In this document: piece after piece, positions 45,901 to 60,800 of the stretch
Layout: the number at the start of each line of letters is the position of its first letter
Numbering within the stretch: position 1 is the first letter of the stretch
From: Pyrocephalus nanus
Lineage: Eukaryota > Chordata > Aves > Passeriformes > Tyrannidae
DNA length: 64,000 nt
Assembly (NCBI GenBank): GCA_038380795.1
Contig: CM076266.1
Span: forward strand, 47,514,425 to 47,578,424
Reading direction: 5' to 3'
The notes under the pieces: model-generated
The model's database searches: none
What the model saw: only the letters and a program-made list of their open reading frames with translations
Told to the model about the DNA's origin: nothing
Translations under genes and position numbers: made by a program

Positions 45901-48900
45901 AGAAAGAACTACAGAACTCCTTTAGTTGACTTTAATTGCCAGATAAGTATTAATTCTTTCAGGAGAAATCATACCCAGCATCATAGCTTAGTAACATGAA
46001 TGGACTCTTTCCTCACTCATCCTTTCTACTGTGCCAGGAGCTGACAAACTCCTAAAAAAATTAGGGTGGGAACTGCACCACAGGCAAGTTAGAGATAACA
46101 ATAAACAGAATGGTAGTCCCCTGATATGAAGAGTTTACAATCAAAATAGATTAAGATAGCACAAATATTTTTTTTCTCCATTTTGCCTGAAGTGGGTAAA
46201 ATATCTCCTGAAAATGGCATATGGATTGCTTGCACTCTATGCTGAGATCAGACAAATCTGCATCTCTCTATCTTCCAGCAAATGCAAGCTACATCCTTGC
46301 CCCAGTGGCAAGTGCCAGTTGTGTCACCACAATATGGGAGAATAAAGAAGCTTAGTCAGATGAAATCACAAAAAACTTATATTTTTCTAGATAAGTTCTC
46401 TGAAAGAAAACTCCAATGCTACAAAAAATCTAGAAATGTGTTGAAAAGCTTATCACATATTTGAGAAATAGATGAGGGTCATATTTTTCTTTATACATAT
46501 TTCTGTTACATAATCACTTCCAGCTTTGAACGGTCCTAATGGATTTCTTTCCAATACACAACCTGACAAGCAGCCAAAGCAGTCAAAACCATAATTACTT
46601 TATGGCAACTTTCTGCACCATGTAGTTTGCTGTTTAAACGTCTCCTTGAATCCTCATGCTTCACCCAGTTTATATAAGCTCTTGCTTGTCTTCACAAAAT
46701 AACTTATGAATTCCTTCCTTTGTTCTCTCAGTCTGAGAGTTTCCTTATTTTTTCAGTAATTATCAAGGCCAAAGCATGACAGCTTGGTTTTGGGGCTTTA
46801 TATTTATTTGTTTACTTTTCTCATTAATGGTCATACATTACAATGTATTGCAAATTTATTGTAGTGGAAATGGTAGTATATAAATATTTCTGCCGCTTTC
46901 CTGGAAATCTTATTCCAGCTACTTTACAATAATGAAGTCTCTTAATAGGAAGATGCCAGAAATACTACAAGTCATTAGCAGTGGAAAGATGTGACCTTCA
47001 GGTGGCACAAACAGATATTTCACAGTATTCTTCCAAATAAAAATACTGAACATTAAACGGGAAACCACAATGCTCAAATCCCTACCAAAAACTACTGTGA
47101 CCATTTTCAAACTTATTTTCTGTGCAATGTCAAACAACTATCATCTCTGTTTCACTGTAACTGTTTCCTGTTAAATTCATATTGAAGACAGTAAACAGCA
47201 ATTTTACTTTTGGATTACCTTGGGTGTTAGCTGACCTTTAGATTAAATGACTGGTATCTTTAAGGTAAAATTGGAGATATAGTGGAAACTTAATGGACTG
47301 GTATACTGGAAGTCTTTTCCCAGGATGCCCCTATTAGCTTGGTACAATCACACCTCAGAGATCAGACACAAAAGCCTTAAGGTTTACTTAAAAGGATTAA
47401 GGTTGTTGTGGTTTTTTTCAATCTTATAGACTTTGATGAACCCTCTTGGAGGAAGGAACATGATTCAGAGAACACTTTGCCTTCACTATGTAAGGAAGGA
47501 TATTTTGAGACACTGTATTTTGGCCTTCTTGATGAAACAGATGAGAAAGATACAACAACTGCACTGGTAAGAGCTATGTGACATAATAATTGCCCATCTG
47601 AAAACTAGCATTTCATTCTCAGTAGCTGAGATGTACCTAATATGAACTACTCTAATTTTTTATTGGCAAGCTCACAGGAGGTTTTTTCTCAGAAAGTGTA
47701 AGCTGTGGATCACTTCCTGAATTACAGACTGTAAAGATACACAGGTAACCCCAGAAATGCCAAAACAATGGAAAGAATTCAAGTAGTTTATGTAGAAGGC
47801 CAGAACATGAAAAACTTGCAAATACCTCACTGTGTTATAGAAGCACCGGGCCCCAGGGAGAAAAAAGCCCTCTCCAGGACTTTTTGTCTTCTCTTCCCTG
47901 TTCTTCCCACCTTCTCTTAGCTGCTGTACATATTTGTGAGTGTTATCTCTCTCCGGCATAGCAGAGAGAGACAACAGAGCTCTCTCTCTGCAACTCTCTC
48001 TTACTGCAGAAGGGAAAAAAAAAATCTAACCCTTTCGAGACGACGTTTTGCAGTCTTCCTGAGGGAAATGAGTTTGAGCTTTCTGTTACAAATTCTTCTG
48101 AAATCTCAACTGTCCCTACACAGACATTGACAGAATAAAAACAAAACCAGAGGAACAATCTATCAAGGACTATGACATTCAATTGTATAATTTCTACTTT
48201 AGAATCCATAGATACTAGAAGACAGTACCAGTGAAGTTCCTTCAGGCACCTTCACTGTCCAATTCTTGTCGTTCCTAGAAACCCTTGTCTCAAAGTTCTC
48301 CACAAATGGCCATTAACTGATCTCTGTTGCCTCCTGCTGTCAAGGGGTGATTTTTTTTTCTGCTGGATATTGGATTTGTTTGTCTTAGGCATGGTTGAGT
48401 GGATGATTAGGTATTGTCTGCTCTCCAAGTCAAGTCTGAATATTCATTACATCCCTTAAATCTGATGGATTGAACCTGATTTTCCCACACTCTTTGCTCA
48501 CTGGTAGTGCTACCAGCAAACACTTGATCTATAGCTGACATTATGCTCAGAACGGGCATTTCATTTGCATTAGGCAGATCAGAAACTGATGCTCTTTTTC
48601 CTTTAATTGCAGTAAAACAGCAATGAAAATAGTGTTCTTATATCTGTATCAGGGCATAACTGTGAAAAGACTAAATGTAGGCATTAGTGATAACATTATG
48701 TAGGAGAGAATTACGGAAAACACATCAGGCAATTTTCAGCATCAAAATCTACCTTCTGCCTGTTTTTTTAGTGCTGGGTAAACAAAGCTGTAGTTGAAAG
48801 ACAAGGGAATTGTGTGGTCAACTATAAAAATATTCTTCCTGTTATTTTCCCAATCAAAAAGCTGATAAAAAAAGGGGTTAGCTTATGTAACCTTTCTTGT

Positions 48901-51900
48901 TTACCTTCACTGTGGACTCTTTGTCATTCAATCATGCATGAATTTTGTGGCTTCCAAACCAACTGGCTGTGTAATTTCAAAAGTGTCATTGTTGTTACAC
49001 TTTAGAGACACTGTTCTTCCCAAAGAGCTTATCATATTTGAGCAGATGATTAGTGGTGACCAACATGTCCTGTGCACTGTACAGCACCTGGACAGATATG
49101 TTGTGATACCCCCACCCCCTGTGTGGAGTGGTGAGCTAGCACTTGTTTTCTCAGAGCTAAATCAACATCACCGAAGCCCAGGCTGTTTGAAGAACTTAAA
49201 GCAAGGCATGACTTTCTTCTGGTGTGACTCAGCGCTTACAAGCTGGCCAATGACTAGAAGTCAGTCTTTTTCCTGTAAGTGTTAAGGACACAGGCCTTCT
49301 TTCTAACAAAATATTTGGCATCTTCTCGTGTAAGAAAAGAAAATGCCAGAAGGATTGCCTGTGGTAAATATCAGAGCATGAAAGCAAAATGTTGCTCCAG
49401 GCACTGGGCAAGGTTCCCATTGCTCTCCATATGTTTCAGAGGGAAGGATTTGTGACAAAGGCTGTAAACCATATTTTTATCTTTCATGATTGTTGGATAC
49501 TGGTAGCACACTGGTCTACAGAATAACATAGAGCACTTTGAAAAGAGAGTTCAAAAACATAAGCCTTACCTGCTGTATTCAGCTGTTTCTTTCTGTATGA
49601 TGGTAAATGAAACTTGACTGATTATTCCATACCTCAGGTAAAATAGCACACCTTCAGTAAGTGAATTAAATTTAGATATAAATCACTTTTAGGAATTTAC
49701 CTACTCTAACAAGTAAATTTAATTTAGATATAAAAGAACTGGCTTCTATTCTTTTTATGTAAAACATAAAATTCTCACAAAGTCAGAGAAGTAACATTAG
49801 GGAGAAAAACCCACAAACAAAACCAGATAAAGAAGAAAAAGATTTGTCAAAATACTACTGGGCATAATTGAAAAAGTTGCCAGAAGGCAATTCTTATGGC
49901 TGTTATAGAAGCAACTAGATAGGCTTGACCCAGAGTAACAATACTTTTGAATATGATAACTAATTTGGCTTAAAAAAAACCCCATGGCAATCCAAGTTTC
50001 CCACTTTAGTATAACTCCATTTTTCACCCTTGAAGTTTTCTGAGTTTGTCAGAATTTTATCTAACTCCCCTGAATGCGTGAATTACACTAAGAATAACTT
50101 TGAAATTTAATGATTAAAGAAGAAAAGAAAGCAAGGATATATTTTATCTATCAAATCACTTACTTTTATTTAGAACTCAAAGTTTTACAGCTATCTTTTT
50201 CCATCAGTTTTAAGAATTCCAGAATTCCCCAGAATTCCAGCTTCTGTTACTCTTGAACTTAACAAAGAATCCTTGGTTTCTAAGGTCAAGAAAGAAAGAA
50301 AAAAACATCTATGATTTCTGTCAGTACAAACACAGTACATTGACTGCTATTTTACATAGAGTTTTTATAATATATAGCTGGACTTAGACTGAAGGAATAT
50401 TGCTATGCTCTAGTACCTACACAAAACTGACCCGTCTTTTTAAGTTGTACTGTTAAAATACCCTCCTAAGTATTGTGAACTCTTTTCCAGTCTTCATTGC
50501 AATATGTTGCTTGATGATTTGAATTGCATGAAAATAGAAAAAAAGTCCTTTGAAAGGTTTCATTTTATACATCTAGTGATAGTGAAAAATGCATTGAGCA
50601 CAGTTTTACCTTAACTGCAAATAGGTTTTACTCAGAAAATCAAGATGTGTATGTCACAGCATTCCTCTGAAGAAATAATATCCATAGACATGACATAAAC
50701 AGAAATCTGATAAATTCTCATCAACCAGAAAACAAGAGGACTGTTTATATAATACCATCGGTAATTAGCACAGTGCCTATCTTGAATTTGTGAGCTGGTC
50801 ACAAAGGTGCTTGCTTTTCAGTATTATGAGCCAAGTGCTCTCCAAAAACATTAGCCTTCACCATACAGGTTGTAAAAAATGTATTAAGTCATTGACATAC
50901 CGATAGTAATAGTAAAAGATCTATTTCTGCTGCCTTTGTTAATTATCCTTAGATGACCCATTTGTGACTTTCACTGACTGGCCATGAAAACAGAATATTT
51001 CATGTGGGACCTGTTTAGTGATGTCATGCATGTCACACATGATGAAACACCAGCAGGAGACATTTTAATAGTTCATGTGTTTTCACTGTTTCCCCCTTCA
51101 TCCTACACACGTAGCCAAAGAACTGTGTTCTTTTTTGCTGCTCCTAATGCTAGTGAATGTTCTGTCAATGAAGTTGGGTGTGCATGGAGTCAAGTCAGTC
51201 AGAAATCAGTGATAAGAAACTTTTACAATAACATTAAATATAATTTAATATCAACTAAATTTTATTCAGTTCAGCGCCATTTTTGGGAAATTGTATGTGG
51301 TCAAAAGAAAACCTGTAAATTCACACAAATTTCCCTAAACATGCCGCAGAACACTAAAGATAGAAGAGAATGATTCACTTGCCATCACTGAGAAGCCCCC
51401 TCAGTGGATGAAAACCTGTTGAAATGTCAAGTAAAGCCCTTTCTGAACCTTATTTTGGTGATCATCTTCCATCACAGTCTCTTACCTCTTCAGAGCTCAG
51501 GAGCCCCAAGTCCTGTCTGTTACTTTTAACTCTTGAACAGTTTTGTTACGTATAACAACCAATTCCTGTTTGATTTTTTTACCAAAGGGACAAAGAAAAA
51601 AAAACCACACACTTAGTAGCTCTATAGCTTACAGATAAGACTGATTACATTTTCTAGATACAATTGCTTATTTTGAGTTAAAGAAAACAATATTTCCCTT
51701 AATATACCTGCATTCATTTGCAACACAAATATTTGAGACATTTATTAATCCACTCATTTGTAGAGTCTTCACAAACTATGCATCCCAGCTAATTCTAAGA
51801 TGTTCCTGGATAGCTTTAGAAATTCCTGCAGAAGACATATATGGGATAATGGAAATGGCTGCCTAGAGACACATATGAATGTTCTGCATTGACTGGGGCG

Positions 51901-52424
51901 ACTGGACAGCCTCTTCTTGTAGGGTGACTAAAGCAAATGCCACATGTGGTGGTATTAATATGTGGGTGGGTTAAGTTGCTGTAGCTTTCCTTCCCAGCAT
52001 GGGTTTCTCGCTGACATTTTTCCAAGGACAGTTTGTTGTTGAGTCGTGACAGGCTGAGCTCCTCTAGCCCCGTTGCATCAATAAGGGAACATTGCACACC
52101 CCTGCAGGGAGACATCCCCAGCTTGGCAGAGGGCACAGCACTGCCTCTGCCTAAAAACATCAGAAGCTTCTGGGTTTTAAAACTGGCTTTTCCATTTCTC
52201 TAACAGGTAGCAAACTAACAGATTAGAAAACAGCCATGTTTCCTTTAGGGGCCTGATAATATTATAGCCATAGGTTCACATTTTAAAATTGCATTCCAGA
52301 GCCTGCTGTCTACTGTTTTTGGTGCATAAGAGGCATTCTTACAGAGGTGTTGAGCACAAAGCAGTCCCAATAAATTACTGAGTACAAAATGGATGTGCCA
52401 GTGCTATTCTTTTATCTGCACTGG
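42946..52424. other. Non-coding AT-rich DNA
   Basis: About 9.5 kb with no CR1 end, LTR or recognisable gene. It contains an AT-rich low-complexity segment between two direct repeats (44934-45102). Minus-strand frames at 44229-44450 (lysine/glutamate-rich) and 51816-52160 (114 codons) and plus-strand 50984-51373 (129 codons) have no domain I know. A tandem run of aattcc-containing units occurs near 50215-50240. Confidence 0.5.
44934..45102. repeat. 16-bp direct repeats bounding an AT-rich low-complexity segment
   Basis: The 16-mer ttttaaggagtgaatg occurs at 44934-44949 and again, identical, at 45087-45102. Between them lies a segment of almost pure A/T with TTAA and ATTA steps. It may be a local duplication that trapped a low-complexity tract, or a target-site duplication of an old insertion. 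Confidence 0.7.
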
Positions 52425-52504
52425 CAGATTGACTCAGCAGTGCTTGATGAACAGCTGGACTTAAAGGTCTTTCCCAACATAAATGATTACATGATTCTAT
52501 GATT
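52425..52504 (+). mobile_element. CR1 LINE 3' terminus
   Basis: Short plus-strand CR1 end: gcttgatgaacagctggact, taaaggtctttcccaacata, then aatgattacatgattctatg and att. Only about 80 bp of the 3' UTR remains. Confidence 0.82.
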
Positions 52505-52640
52505 AACTAGCAGAATGAAGCAGTCTAGTATTTCCTAGACTTAAAGACAAACATCTCTTTCTAAAAAAATTTCTTAACAATTTGGGAGAGTCTGACTAGA
52601 ACAATAATAAATATTTTAAAAACGTATCTTAAAACACAGT

Positions 52641-52655
52641 AAAAAAAAAAAAAAA
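52641..52655. repeat. Poly(A) run
   Basis: Fifteen A residues about 140 bp beyond the CR1 terminus. CR1 elements do not end in poly(A), so this is not its tail. Confidence 0.75.
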
Positions 52656-53208
52656 GAAGTTGTACGTTGTGTGAGGCAGGAAAATTCAACATTTCAAAGT
52701 AAAATGTTAGTTTGTTAAGCCATTCCTCCCTCCTTGAACTGAAAGAGTATCAGACCACGACAATTACCAGCTACAATCATCCATTCAGTTAGTCATTCAG
52801 ATCTTGCTAATAAGTATGTACTAATCTGTTGATTCAATTTAATAGTTCTCTATTGATCTAATTCAGATGTCTTGGGAGCTGTTCCCTGCTTCAGAAATGT
52901 CAGGAAATAATTGCTAATTTGATCTTTAATCTGATGCTTGCTAAATTTCTCCATTATGTAAGTCTTCCATTGTTTCTACTTAGAAAAATGAAAGAGACTG
53001 ATAATGAGAAGGGGCAGTCAATTACAATAATGAAGTGAAATGTCTTTTGCCTTGTCTTTCCTCTGCAATGGAATGGAAGAATGGTGGTTCAGCATGCAGA
53101 AATCAGCAGGATTATGAACCCAAGGTAAATAAGAAGCAGTTTGGTAAATATCTGGCTCAGATATCATAACTTAGTGGGGTTTTTACAAGAATCTAGCTTT
53201 ACAGTCAT

Positions 53209-53241
53209 GGTTGTTTGTTTTGTTTTGTTTTGCTTTGTTTT
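53209..53241. repeat. (GTTTT)n simple repeat
   Basis: Tandem GTTT/GTTTT units with one C substitution. Confidence 0.8.
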
Positions 53242-56200
53242 CAATTTGCCAGTTTTTCTTTCCTTTTCACTTTAAATTTGTACCTTAAACTTACTTTATA
53301 AGTACAATAAGCATGCACAGACTGTAACTACCACAGACCACTATTAACCTCAATCATTTTGTTGAGTAGGTGTTTAGAGCACTCATACACTTATAGCAGA
53401 GTTTGTGAGGTGTGCTGTGATAAATGTGAATCTTCTCTAGACTGATCTGACATGCTAATTACTGTGTAGGTCTGAATTACCACATCTTCATAATTATGCC
53501 AGTGATGAACAATAACTGGGATAGACTGTTGTAAATATTCTGTTGTAAATATGTTAATTTCTCTTATTGTAAATTTCTTTTTATTTCTCTCCCTTCACAT
53601 AACTTGTTTATAGGTATCCTCAATATGACATCCTACAGTGACATAAAAAATTATATCCTCACTGTACCATATTTGTACAGCCATGTGTGTGACTTTTTTC
53701 TTGAGGCCTTAATATTTAAATACCTATATCCAGCACCAAAAGGACTGTTGCAAGGGAAACCTAATATTTTGCATTTAGTGACTTTGGACTTAAATAACTT
53801 GATGGTGTTTGCTGTCTAATAACCAAAAAAGTTTTGAGTGAAGAAAACAACCAAGGAACAACAGCAACAAAAGGGAAAATAGACTGCTTATTTTAAGCAT
53901 ATTTTAGTATGAGGAACTGGATGAAAGCTGCAGGAAGCAGCCAACCTCACAAACCCACTTTTCCAATGGTGCTGCCAAGGCCATTAAGAATTCTGAGTCT
54001 CTCCTATGGGGTGGCCTCTTAATGCATTCATTTAAAAAAATCTCATCTAGTTTGTCTATACTATCTCTCTGCTTTTTCTGCTGTAACTTTATGTACAAAA
54101 GTCCATTAGGATGCACTAATTAAACACCTGATTATTTAGAAAATGTTTTCTTCTACTAGCTTCTTCTGAAATTCAGATATGCTTCAGAATGTGTCTGTTC
54201 AACTTTTATCCAAGACTCCACGGTTAAAGAAAAGCTCATAATAAATCACTTGGATGCATGAGGAAAAGAGAAGTTCTTTAAAGCAGACATTAATCAAAGT
54301 CTTTGCTGGACACAACAGGTTAAGAAATTAATGAGTTTGTAAGCACTCAGTCATTTCTCCATTTTCATGTTAACTGCCAGAACTGGAAAATTTGAATATT
54401 TCTTGGCTACGTTTCATCCTTCCTTCCCGTAAGACAAGTGGCAAGAGGGTACTGTGTCTCTCTCCCTGCTCCTTCAATGCATTTCTTCTCAGCAATAACC
54501 CATAGCTCCAGAGCATGGAGCCATAAAGCCCACATAAAATAGACAGTGGGATTACTAAACCCCAAGAAAATTCTGAAAGGAATATTTTACCCATGAAATG
54601 AATGAGTTTGGGATTTTTTTTTTTTTCACTTTTTTTCCCCTAATGTATCTGTGCAATTTTACTGCCTTCCAGTACACTGAATAGACCTTATAAAAGGAGA
54701 GAAAAATTATTGCTGTCCTCATTTACCCAGGATGGACCTTGAGCACAGAGCTGCTCAGTGAGACCTCAGATCCTTATTTACTCTGGAGTTCCCCATCATC
54801 TCCCAGATCGGTGAGTGAACCGGGATGTGACACTGACTCTTGACCATTCTCCCAGGAGGTTCTCTTCATGCTTTTCATTTGGAGCACCTAGCACTGAACA
54901 CAGCCGTCAGATGAGCTTTGCACCAGCCCAGTCTGCACTCCGTGAGGATGCAGCAGCATCCCCAGTGAGTGCAGGGTTTGCTCACACTGTTCTTCCCTTA
55001 ATTTCTTTATCTCTGTTTTCTTCTTGCTTCAAGAATGTTAGACAAGGAGTGTTGGACACAGTTTTCTCAGCACGTTGTCTAATAAATGCTACAAATGTTT
55101 GAAGCTATTATGTATGAAAAAGAATACAGTCTTTCTGAAGAGGGAAGAATTTAATCACCTTTTTCCTAATTGGAACAAGATTTTACAGTGGTATAATCAC
55201 TTGGTCTTTTAGGCTCTTTATGGACTATTTGTGTTTACTATATTCAATGTATTGTAAAATGCAAAAGTTATTTACACATAAATTATGCTACTGACTATAC
55301 TCAAACCAAACACACCACCATTATTGTTACAAAGAGTGGGTAAATTTGACTTCGATAATTTCAGATGGGTCTGCTGGAATTTAATATTACAAAGCTACAC
55401 TGTAATGGCATTAAAAGAAGGGTAATTATTCTTTGTGCAAATGCATGAAAAATTCTATTTCAGATCTGAACTGGAAATGTAATAGTAGATTTAAAGTCAG
55501 ATTCAAACCACATTTGCCTACAGAAAAAAAGATGATAAACTGGCAACAAATGGCTTTATACAGTATGGTTACGATTTATAAAGGGTTTGTGTTTCTTTGC
55601 TCTCTAGAGGAGAGGTTAGGCAACCATATCACTGAAATGAGTCAAGTAATTTCTGATTGATTAGTCATTATATCTCTGTGGCAAAACACCAAGAGGCAAA
55701 TGCATCAATTTTTCTTCAAGGAAGCTCTCTCCAAGGCCAGCAGGAGGTCTGCCATAAATATCACGTTGTGGCTACACGCATACATACACATGCACACACC
55801 CACACTGAAAGCCCACTTAGATGAGAAAACATTTTACGTGTGTCACCGGTCTTTGCTCCTGGCTCCCCCAAGAATTTTCTTTTTTTATACTTTGTATTTA
55901 ATCACTGTAAATGAAAAGACTTCAGCTAAGCATTTGATTTCATCCATCGCCAAGCAAAAATAATTAATAAACTTACTGTTTTTGTAAACACCACACTTGG
56001 TATTTTATATGAGATGCTGTAGGAAATTTAATTCACATAATGAGACCTTTGTAAGTAATTGATATCACATATGAGGCCAAAACTCTAGAAATAGTTTTCA
56101 ATTAATTTCAATCTGTGCTGCACTATTCAATTTCATATCATTAATTTAGTTTGGAATTGGTGAAACAAGATGCTTCAACAGCTTCTGAAAGTCAATCATG

Positions 56201-57853
56201 ACCAGAGAGTCACTAGTCTCTCTGTTCAAACTGACAGTATGTCATGTAGCAAAAAGTTCATCTTTAAAGTGAAACAAAGTCTACAGCTCATTTTATGGAT
56301 GGCTGTTATCCTGTGTTAGCCTTAACCTCCATTTCAGCTATGACATAAAGGATAGCGTCTTTAGCACCATATATAATCTGGAACTGCTGCTGTTATGGGC
56401 CTTACAGAGGCTGAGCATTTAGTCAGTGTCACTGCATAATGGCCTTCACTATTCTGCAGTCAAAATAGTAACATCTGCAATTCTCCAGCTGCTAGAGAAC
56501 AGGATCCCACAAAAAAAATATTTTTAGCATTTTCTGATAATAACAGTGCTCTGGGTATGCTATATTTCACAGAGATGACACTTTGAAGGCTCTTGTCAGT
56601 CTTATTACTTCTAAGATTTAAACTGTTTTTGCTGCATCCTGGTGACTATTAGCTCTTGTAGTGACAGTGTTTACACTGAATACATTTGTACACCATGACC
56701 ACAATGCCCTTTTCACAGCCACTTCGCTCTGTGAGAGCAATATATATGATTTTGTTTTAGTGGTATAAACAAACTTGACAGTGCTCTGTTTATGTAATGA
56801 TCCACAATATTATTTACTACGCTATCCATCTGTACCATCTGTAAACTTTCCAATCATAATGTCTTCATGGTCACTGAGAAAATCTGGCCAGCATTCGGCC
56901 AGGAAGAAAATAAGAGTAGTGCGTTCAGAGCAGCAGCTCATCTGAAAGCTGCCTGCAGGAAGAGGAACATTAGTACAGGTAGGAAAAGAGAATGGAAAAT
57001 AAAAAGACTCCTCAAAACATACCTGGTGAGGTCTGCTCAGGAATATAAACATATTGTTTCCGAAGAAGCAAATGTTTATGGTCTGTACATAATTACACAC
57101 ATGGTTCCAAGTGAAGACTGGTGTCACTGAAACACCATTATTGTGGAAAATGACAATATTTGATTAAAATATCCCTTGCCAAAGCTCTCTCAAAAACTAC
57201 TTAAAAATCTACCAAAGTATTTCTTGCCTCCTGTACCTTTCTGTGTGCAGTGATCAACACTGTCTACTTCAGAACATGAAGTGAAACACAAACTCAGTGA
57301 AAACATCTCCTCGTGTCTATGTGCTAATTTCACGCTGTTGGTGTCTTTAGACTGAATTAGGTGGTTGCCCTCACAACTCGTCCTAGTGCTCCGGCCTTAA
57401 GAAACAAGTGTTTGTGCCATGGTATATCTGCAGTATACAAAAGCATGGACATCCCCTTTCTAGTACAAGAGAAATCAGCTCAGGTCTGTCAGCTCAGACA
57501 TTTCTGCTTTCCATGTCTTATTGCAGACATAACTTCTGTGTGCAGAGAGGCTTGCACTGCACAGATACAGTAACATAACGTAGTCTGAGTTTAGCATGTA
57601 AAGACCTACTTTTGTCATCATTCACTTACATTTTGTATGCAAATATTCTTTAATTAAAATCACATCCAATTATATTTTCCTCTTCAGCCGCTGTCATTGG
57701 ACCTCTTCAGTTATCATTCACCATGGGAACACCACATTTGAAAGCGATGTGATAGCTTTGCAAGAGATATTGGCATTTCAGGTTTGTGACATTGCAACTC
57801 TTTGTTTACAACATGTCAAAAACTCAAGGAAGTAACAAAATATATATGATGAC

Positions 57854-57872
57854 AAAAAAAAAAAAAAAAAAA
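57854..57872. repeat. Poly(A) run
   Basis: About 19 consecutive A residues; no retroposed body recognised. Confidence 0.75.
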
Positions 57873-60800
57873 GCAAACTTACTGAAATATTTTTCAGTGA
57901 GAGATGTTTTCCTTGGTGAAGTTTTCCTTGATGTCCAAAGCTGTAGCAACCAGGACAGAACAAGTCAGATTCAGAAAGGCAGTTGGACTCTCACCTCCTG
58001 ATAGTTTTGAACTTCTCTTACCGTCCTGTAGATGGTAACATTTCCCCAGGTAATTTCTCTTTAATAGATGAGAAGTTAGATGCCCAAGTTAAAGCCCAAG
58101 GCAAACTACCAATTAGCCTTGTCAAATCCATAATTTTTGTTAAAATCAGTACTCCAAATATATTTATATGTCACATATTCTGTTTGACATCTCTTGTTAA
58201 GGAGCAGCACAGAAACCATTTCCATGTCCAAACAACTGATTCAGTAGGTGACCTAATCACTAACAACCTGTCATTAGCTTACATGCTGTCGTTCAGTTTT
58301 GACGCAACAAAGTTCAGGAATCACGTTTTTAATTTTGTAGGACCAAAGACAAGATTGTACTGAGCACAGCCATAAATAGGAAGCATGTAACCACTCATAA
58401 ACTTTTCAAGGCAAATGGGCTTTAAGAGTCAATTGGCAGAAAGATGGATAAACTGTCCAGGAAAAATAAATCTGAGGAATTTATTAATTTGATATAATGT
58501 AGTGGTTTTGTTATTTTAAAAGTCCCTTTATTTTTAAATAGTTGCTTTCAGTTCCATAGCCTGATGAATTGGGATCTATTAAGATCCATGTGTAGTCGTG
58601 AAGTAAAAATGCTCTAAAGCTCTAAAGCCTCACTAGAGAACAATTAAATCTCTCTTCACAAAAATCTACTTACTTTTGACAGAGAAATCTTTTACTGGGG
58701 AAAAAAGTGCCATGAGATGATAACCTTCCAGCATATTTTTCACTCTTTCCTCCTCTAATTGGTTTTTGATTCATTGTTAGTACTTCCTTTGTAATTTGTG
58801 AACAGAAAGGATAGAGAAAGGAATAAGGGGAACTCAGTTTAGGTAAAGTTATGGGGAAAGCCTGACAAAGTGGACAAGGACAGTTGTTTCTTGGGAATTG
58901 TTTTACAAAGAAGAACAAAAGAGTCATGAACACCATGAATTGTGTTTATTTGAGGTTAAAATTTCAATTTGTAACATTCTAACCTTACATTCCCTCATTC
59001 TTTCCCTCATATGAGCATCACAGCTTTGCAGCACGCTCAGCCTGTCTCTTCTTTGTGCCCTACCATTACCCCACTCCTCTTTTGTCTCCAGGATCTTAGC
59101 AGTAGCTTCTAACAAGGTCCAAGATCTCCAAGACATGGGCAAAGGCATGCTGCCACATGAGTAGTGCCTTTGCAGTCCCAGAGCTAGTTTGAACACCTGT
59201 GTAGTGTGCTTGCAAGGGTCTCCACTCATCTCTCATTTCCCAACTGCCCACTTGCCTGGACTGTAGGAGCAATAGCAGAGATTGGCTTAGCTCAACTTAC
59301 ACTGCAGGTCATGCAGCCTAGGAGACTTTTCAAGAGGGTCACAGCAAGCATTAAACAGAAGAATCAGGTAACCTTCCCAAAATACATATTTTAAACAGAA
59401 ATAACAGTTTTCAAGGTTAAAAAATGCAGAAGAGCTAAATGATACTTTAAAAATTATTCAATATTTTTGCTTTCACATTTTTCATAAAACTCATCTCTAG
59501 CCTACTTAGGTAGGCAGAAAAGTTACTTAGAGTTATGACTTTTTGAGGTTGTAAATACTTCAATAGCACAGTAAAAAAAGTTAGGAAAACATAGAGGAAG
59601 ATAGACAAGGTAATGGAGGAAAGTCTGATAAAGAGTGAAACAAAGTTAAAAGATCACCATTCTAAAAGAGTTACAGTATGTAAAGGGAAGTTGTTGCCTT
59701 TAAAACTGGCATCCCCTCAGAGAGAACAGAGAATGAACATCCTGTCATGGACACACCGGAAGACTCTCAGGTCCATATCTTAAAAGATAATTAGGTCAGG
59801 AGCTTCCATTGATTTCCAATTTATACATCCTAAAAATCTCTGTGCCTAATTTGGTACAAGGAAAGCTCAGCATGCCGAGGAGCCTGCAGGAAACGAATTC
59901 AATTAGGGTTTTGAAGAAATGTTAAAGCAATGTTGAGAAGCTGCTTTTGTGCAGCAAGCACAACAGCACATTGAGAAGAACTGTATTTGCTTTGGCAAAT
60001 ATTTCTAAGCAATTAAAAGCAATCAATGTTAATGCCTGTTTTAAATATATCAGTTATATCTAAATGTAAACATCTCAGTAACAGGTAAACACTGAATATG
60101 AGCAACCATATAACAAATATAATGAAAACAATTTTTAAGAGTTTCTTTGCAGATTTTTTTTCTTCGTCTCTATGATATAGGGGTAGTTTGTGTGTGGTTT
60201 CTAGTATAAATTATCTTCCTCAGAAAGTTTCATAAAATTTACATTTCAAAAAGGATACACTCTTCATGGTAGAAACTGGTTCCATTATGAAGCATTTGAT
60301 ACTGTTTTCTAACAAGTTACTATTCAAGTCTAAGACTTTAGGTAAAAAAAAAAATCCTTCAAATATCTTCTTCTTTTGGTTGAAATTAGCAGTGATGTTA
60401 TTCTTTTGTAATTTTCTAATTTAAAAAATAATAAATTATTAAAACAATATAATAAAATTATTAATGATTCCTAATGTCATAAGAACTGTTTTATGAAAAT
60501 GCACTACTGTTTATCAATTTTTAAGGGAACTCTCTATACTTTATAAACTTCATCTGCTATAAACCAATAAATTTTCTGTCATTTTCATATCTTAAGAACA
60601 AAACTATGAAGAAGGGCCCCAAAAATGTTAAGTAACTTTACCAGAATTAATAACTTTTGAATACCTATGGCTTTGAAAAGTAAAGACTTGCAAAGCTGCT
60701 AAATTAACGTGTCCACGTGCATCTACACATCCGTGTCTGCACCAGGAGTTCCTTTTTAAAATGAAAACTTCTGAATTTGGATCCTCAGTCTTACTGACTG

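Noticed and set aside
52505..52655. Poly(A) run as the tail of the CR1 fragment at 52.4 kb
   Set aside because: CR1 ends in short ATTCTRTG-type repeats, not poly(A), and about 140 bp separate the two.
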